Shown here piece by piece: positions 59,501 through 64,000 of a DNA stretch of 64,000 nucleotides. Source of the DNA: Takashimella koratensis (taxonomy: Eukaryota > Basidiomycota > Tremellomycetes > Trichosporonales > Tetragoniomycetaceae); the NCBI GenBank assembly GCA_003116875.1, contig BCKT01000003.1, positions 1,621,185 to 1,685,184 of the forward strand, given 5' to 3'. Position 1 is the first letter of the stretch. Each line of letters starts with the position of its first letter. The notes beneath the pieces were generated by a model. The model did no database searches and was not told the DNA's origin. It saw only the letters and a program-made list of their open reading frames with translations. The position numbers and the translations under genes are program-made.

Positions 59501-61752
59501 TGCCTAGAAACAAACACCTGGTCAGAAAGCATGGCATGTTTCTCTCGATGTCCAAGCAGACGGCAGTTCCCAGCTCCTCGTGATCAGCAAATACGACGAA
59601 GCACTTAGCGTGTACAAACCCACCAAGCGTGGGCCGGGTAATATCTCACGCACCAACAGCACCGACAGCCTTGGTGCGACCTTCGAGACGGTTGCGGTTA
59701 GTGAGAAACCGCAGTTGACCATCCTCGTCGAGCTGGAAGGTATCGGTATCTCAGTGATCACGAAGCGACCCGACGAGCTGGTTTACCTCTCCCTCCGAGG
59801 TCTCAAGCTGGGATACTCGGATTACCCGCAGTACCAGGATATCTTTGTCGATTGCAAGTGGATCCAGATCGATAACCAGTTGTTCGGGGGCTTATACCCA
59901 ATCATTCTGTACCCGACTGTGGTCCCGAAGGACGGCAAGGAGCTCGAGTCGCATCCGACCCTGCAGGCGTCCGTCGCAGTTCTCAAAGACCGATGTGAGT
60001 AGCCGTTACGTTGACGACGAGGGATTCGAGACTGACAATGTAATCTCCAGCACACGGCGTCATCTTCGTCAAGTACGCTACGATTCTGCTTCAAGCGATG
60101 ACGGTCGAGCTCGACGAAGATTTCATCTTCGCTCTGCTCGACTTTGCCAAGTTCAAGGATGCGACGTGGAGGGAAGCACCACAAGAGTGAGCACAGCTCT
60201 TCGAGCCCTAGGGGTGAATCAAAGCTGACATTGAGACAGCATCCTCATCGAGTTCCCGAAGGACATCAAAGAACCAGACATTACCCTCACCCGGTCGGAC
60301 GTCTTTTTCGAAGCCCTTCAGCTGCAGCCAGTGTCGCTCGAGCTGTCGTTTATGCGCACGGACCGCGTCAACGTGGACGAAAAGTGAGGGCCCACCGTAT
60401 CTTCAAGCCGCAATACTGACCAATGGTTGCAGGGTGTCCACGCGTAACCCCTTCTACTACGCTCTTAACGCCCTGACGATGACTCTCGGAAACGTCAACG
60501 CCGCTCCCGTCAACTTCCGCGCGCTTTTCCTCGAGAACGCACGCATGAGCATCGCTGGTCTCCAGGAGCGTGTCGTCCTCCACTACCAAGAGCAAGCCAT
60601 TGCCCAGATCTACCGCGTGCTTGGCTCCGCAGACTTCTTGGGTAACCCTGTCGGGTTGTTCAACAACATCAGTTCGGGATTCTCCGACTTCTTCTACGAG
60701 CCTTACCAAGGTATTGTCATGCACGGCAACAAAGATATCGGATTGGGTATTGCCCGAGGCGCGACGAGTCTCGCCAAGAAAACGGTGTTCGGTATCACCG
60801 ACAGTATGACCAAGGTCACGAGCAGTATCGGCAAGGGTTTGTCGGCCGCGACTCTCGATGTGGAGTACCAGAACAAGCGAAGGATGACGCAGAAACGGAA
60901 CAAACCCAAGCACGCGCTCTACGGTGTCGCTGCAGGTGCGAGTGCCTTCGCAGACAGTGTTACAAGTGCTTTCGAAGGTGTTGCTTCGAAACCGATGGAG
61001 GGTGCCGAGAAGGGCGGTGCAGCGGGATTCGCCAAGGGCGTTGGGAAGGGCTTTGTCGGTTTGTTCACCAAGCCCGCGGTCGGTGTCATGGATTTCTTGG
61101 CAGCGTCCACGGAAGGTATCAGAAACACAACAACGGTGTTCGACCAGAACGATATCGATCGTGTCAGGATGCCGCGCTTCATCGCGTCGGATGGTGTGCT
61201 CAGGGTAAGTTGGGTTGAGCTGGAGACACTAGAGGTAGTGCTTAAGCTCACCTCGTATTCAGCCGTTCAACTCTCGCGAGGCACTCGGCCAGTCATGGCT
61301 CAAAGACCTTGGTGAGTGCATTACCCTACTCCATTGCCTGGCGAGTCGTGCTTACCTGTCTCAGACTCGGGCAAATACTTTAACGAGTCGTACGTTGCCC
61401 ATCTCGACATTCCAGGCGACGACGCGGTCGCGATTCTCTCCAACCAGCGCCTCTTGTTCGTCCAGCTGCGCAAGCTCAAGGTCATCTGGCAAGTCCAGTT
61501 CGAGGAGCTGCAGTCCCTCTCGCTTGAACAGACGGGGATTGCGTTAGTGTTGCGTGGAGGGACGCCGGGGCCGTTCTTGCCTATCGGGGAGCAGACGGGA
61601 CGAGAGTGGTTCTTCAAGAACATTGGAAAGTGAGTCAAACCCCCCACTTTGCGTCTCTTATATCTTGTTGGTGGGTCGTCGGAAACATGCTGACGATTTA
61701 CCGCAGGGTGGTCGTGGCATATAATAAGTCTCACACCAATCGAGACGAGTGA
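50554..61752 (+). CDS. VPS13: VPS13 bridge-like lipid transfer protein
   Basis: VPS13 forms a long hydrophobic groove that moves phospholipids between membranes at contact sites (ER, mitochondria, vacuole, prospore membrane). About 28 exons over 11.2 kb give roughly 3200 residues, close to the yeast 3144. The N-terminal chorein region is clear (INIYVEPYVDNLNPNDLSLS, then FHGLHLKKSLLERFGLPVEI and GLSMTLPWTQLKTQPVKIVI). RBG-type middle repeats follow (IHVKNIHVRYEDHT, ELHIVEQINMSFTVQ). Adaptor-binding VAB-type repeats occupy the later part (PFNISDIGRTNL, GYTWDRPTASKKRIRL). Towards the end are the ATG2_C-like and PH-like parts (GNPVGLFNNISSGFSDFFYE, YQGIVMHGNKDIGLGIARG, LSNQRLLFVQLRKLKVIWQV). The protein ends AYNKSHTNRDE at 61752. 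The start at 50554 has a good ACC-ATG context. No frame break was seen. An acidic, Asp/Glu-rich loop lies near 53590-53680. Confidence 0.96.
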
Positions 61753-62183
61753 TTGGGAGGATGGTGAAAGTTGGACTGGTTTGTTCGGTGGTGGACAGTG
61801 TTTTCAATCATACCCTAATTCAAGACCAGCGCGTGTGTGTTCAAGTGTGTAGTTGAGATTGTGAGATATGGTGAAGATATGAGAAGAAGTCAGCAGTTCA
61901 GTTTAGGATAGCAGCATAGCTTAGATAACATAGGCTGAAAGGAAGCATGTATTCACTTATTCGCACTGAGACTGGGAGCGATGTAGAAGTGGGAAGGAGG
62001 TATGTGGGAGAGTGGGAGAACGAGGATGCCATAACCTGGGAAATGGCGACCATGTCAATCTGAGAAGGCTTTCACCGCTGGCAACCAGGGTTGACTGATA
62101 TACTTATACTCGGCAGTCTCGCTACCACTCCCGTTCACCATATACATTCAACGCAACAAAAGCTACTTCCAGTATCTACCAGG
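61753..62183. other. Intergenic: VPS13 3' UTR
   Basis: About 430 bases of AT-richer sequence with no coding signal. It holds the VPS13 3' UTR and the upstream region of the small gene at 62184. Confidence 0.55.
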
Positions 62184-62516
62184 ATGTCAGCAGCGACCTT
62201 CACTTACGCCTCAATAGCCCCAGCGGGTCCTTCTGCGCCAGCGACGACCCCGACGCTGGACACAAGGGACGGGATCAGTGGTGCTGGCGAACAACCTCGG
62301 AAAACGCTTCAAGCATGGGGCAAGCGCTTCATCATCACTCAACTTACCACCACATCTTCTGAAGGTGTCATTGAGGGTACCAGAACTCGTGGAGAGAGCG
62401 TTGAGAGGGAGTCTGAGTCCATCGAGAGCGTCATGGACCGGCTGGACGAGGGTAACGAGGTAGGGACGGTGGAGGTTGATGAGACCGAGAAGGGTACTAC
62501 TCCGTCAAATCAGTAA
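62184..62516 (+). CDS. Small Ser/Thr/Glu-rich protein, unknown function
   Basis: A single-exon frame of 110 residues starts at ATG 62184. The N-terminus is Ala/Pro/Thr-rich (MSAATFTYASIAPAGPSAPA), the middle has a possible ordered segment (LQAWGKRFIITQL) and the C-terminal half is Glu/Ser-rich and acidic (RGESVERESESIESVMDRL). I know no family. The leader is AC-rich, as in expressed genes here. It may be lineage-specific; an alternative is a chance frame, since no intron tests it. Confidence 0.5.
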   Translation: MSAATFTYASIAPAGPSAPATTPTLDTRDGISGAGEQPRKTLQAWGKRFIITQLTTTSSEGVIEGTRTRGESVERESESIESVMDRLDEGNEVGTVEVDETEKGTTPSNQ

Positions 62517-62953
62517 GACCGGGATGCAACCACATGTAGTGCCGCTTCTGGGCCTCTCTGTCATAAGCATGCGCTGTTGTTCACGTCGCATGCATTGGTT
62601 CGCACGGTGAAATGGCGACGGAAAAGCCTGTTCATTCATGGCGAGTGGAGGTCTCGGCGGTGCTCATAGTCTTTGCTTACTTCTGTTAGGGCTTTGTTGC
62701 AGCTTGTTCGTGGCACTTGGGTGCCACCCTCATACCTTGCGTCGAATGGCTCAGAGCTTGCGCCGTCCCTTGTCTATTCCACAGGATGGTCTTTTGTTCG
62801 GCCAGGCGGTGCATGGGGCTATCTTGGTGAGAGGCAATGGGTCGGGTGCGGTACATAAGTCCCCCCGTCTTCCCCTTCCCTGTACACATTATCCCAACGC
62901 ACACTTTCTCACGCCTTCAACACAATATCGGATACACGCTTCGCTCACACAAC
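62517..62953. other. Intergenic, no supported gene
   Basis: About 440 bases. The last 90 are AC-rich and look like a leader for the frame starting at 62954. Nothing else is recognisable. Confidence 0.5.
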
Positions 62954-63426
62954 ATGCCCAACCAGCTGTCTCATTCTTCCTCTGAAAGCGACGGTTCCCA
63001 ATTCGTCAACATCACCGACAGCCATCCACCTCCGTCATCTGACCACACTCCCACAGGAAGGATCACTATCGCCACCCCGTCCCTCATCCTCCTACGGCTA
63101 CCGGCGACACCACTTCGGCGAAGCTTCTCTGGGATCCGGACCAGTACGTGCCGTCGGAACATTCGTCCAAAGTCCACCCGAATGCCCTTGTGGGGTTTTC
63201 ACCGAGGGATGATACTGTTCTTTCTGCCCACAAATCGACGGAAACATTCCAGCCTGTCGAGTGGCTCAGCGACGACAACCTCATTTCACCGCTCATCCTG
63301 CAGACGAATGAAGCCGGCGAGCTCATGACCGAGGTCACCAACAATCTCCCCTCAGATGCCACCGACTTGTCCAGCACCGCGGCCTTTGGCGACAGAAGTC
63401 TGGAATACCAGTACGCGAAGTGGTAG
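62954..63426 (+). CDS. Putative small orphan gene with a frame break
   Basis: An ATG at 62954 with an AC-rich leader opens a Ser/Asp/His/Pro-rich frame (MPNQLSHSSSESDGSQFVNI). Protein-like sequence then continues in a different frame, from about 63060 to the stop at 63426 (GDTTSAKLLWDPDQYVPS, VEWLSDDNLISPLILQ, DRSLEYQYAKW). The two frames overlap between roughly 63045 and 63110 and I could not find a consensus intron that joins them. Possible explanations are an unusual intron, a one-base error or mutation making it a pseudogene, or ribosomal frameshifting. No family is recognised. Structure and even coding status remain uncertain. Confidence 0.35.
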
Positions 63427-64000
63427 CTCACTGTGGCTATTCTCCGCCGTCTCTTTCCTTGCCACCGCCATGGAGGGAGAAGGAGTGGCTGTAGGTGTTG
63501 CGAGGAGCCCCGTTGAACCTTGGTTGCAGGTTGATCCAGAATGATGATCCAATTTGAAAGGCGGAGGACGTTCATAAAAAACCACGGGTCTTATCCTTCG
63601 AATACCTTAGATCACTGTGCTTGGATTCAGAATAATTTGAAATGATGCTGAAGTATACTCACCCTCTCTACATATCCGTAGCTTGCCTGCAAGAAATACT
63701 GGAGCTGTTGCCAGTTTCGAGGCGCGTTTCAGCACCCAAGACGTGGGTGGCACTCAGTCCGTCAGATTGTGGCGTCACGCTCAACCTCCAGTCCTCTTTT
63801 CTCTCCATGGAAAGACCTTCACCGTCCTTTGTCTTCATAGAAAGGACCACCTTTTGTTCTTCGGAGTTGATAGAGCACGGCATGGTCAATTTTACCAGGT
63901 CGAGCGGTTTGTGGGGGTCTGGAGGGCAGGTCTGCCGCTCCCCCTCATTCCCCCTTTTTTTCCCAAAAGATGAGAGAAATCATTTCACAGTCGTACTTTC
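63427..64000. other. Right edge, no supported gene
   Basis: About 570 bases without a recognised gene. A 71-codon minus-strand frame from ATG 63883 is followed by a donor-like GTGAGT near 63660, so part of a minus-strand gene entering from the right is possible but not supported further. Confidence 0.4.

Noticed and set aside
63668..63889. 73-codon minus-strand frame at the right edge followed by a donor-like site
   Set aside because: Too short and without a family; the stop precedes the donor in frame, so a gene model cannot be built from this window.

Overview
The window is nuclear DNA of a basidiomycete fungus, most likely a tremellomycete yeast (the Cryptococcus/Kwoniella/Tremella side). 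Genes are broken by many short introns (mostly 35-130 nt, donors GTGAGT/GTAAGT/GTACGT, CTGAC-type branch regions). Intergenic DNA is compact and pyrimidine-rich, and the products include a Nik1/Tco1-type HAMP-repeat histidine kinase. Exact genus is not claimed. Gene spans below run from start codon to stop codon and include introns; exon limits are given where I worked them out by joining frames across splice sites.

Layout, left to right. 1-1.5 kb: no supported gene. 1.5-3.4 kb (+): FSH1-type serine hydrolase. 3.4-5.4 kb: repeat-rich non-coding stretch. 5.4-7.8 kb (+): myo-inositol-1-phosphate synthase (INO1). 8.2-8.7 kb (-): small DUF4267-like membrane protein. 9.4-13.6 kb (-): Srs2-type UvrD helicase. 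13.9-18.2 kb (+): synaptojanin-type inositol polyphosphate phosphatase with Sac, 5-phosphatase and proline-rich parts. 18.6-23.0 kb (+): FACT subunit SPT16. 23.4-31.4 kb (-): one intronless small disordered protein, then four disordered Ser/Gly/Tyr/Gln-rich genes spaced by about 0.9-1.4 kb. All four begin with a first coding exon of exactly five bases. 32.5-34.4 kb (+): DUF6534-like seven-helix membrane protein. 34.5-36.4 kb (-): kynurenine 3-monooxygenase. 37.0-42.1 kb (-): group III hybrid histidine kinase with six full HAMP-type repeats. 42.1-45.4 kb: a 3.3 kb stretch without a supported gene. 45.4-50.0 kb (-): DEAH-box ribosome-biogenesis helicase DHR1/ECM16. 50.6-61.8 kb (+): lipid-transfer protein VPS13. 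62.2-63.4 kb (+): two small orphan reading frames, one with a frame break.

Most genes are conserved housekeeping functions: inositol and phosphoinositide metabolism, recombination control, chromatin transcription, NAD synthesis, osmotic/fungicide signalling, ribosome assembly and membrane-contact lipid transfer. They do not form one pathway, although INO1 and the phosphoinositide phosphatase lie within 11 kb. The part least explained by known families is the 24.6-31.4 kb cluster of disordered proteins. I saw no RNA genes, complete transposons, viral genes, toxin genes or CRISPR arrays.
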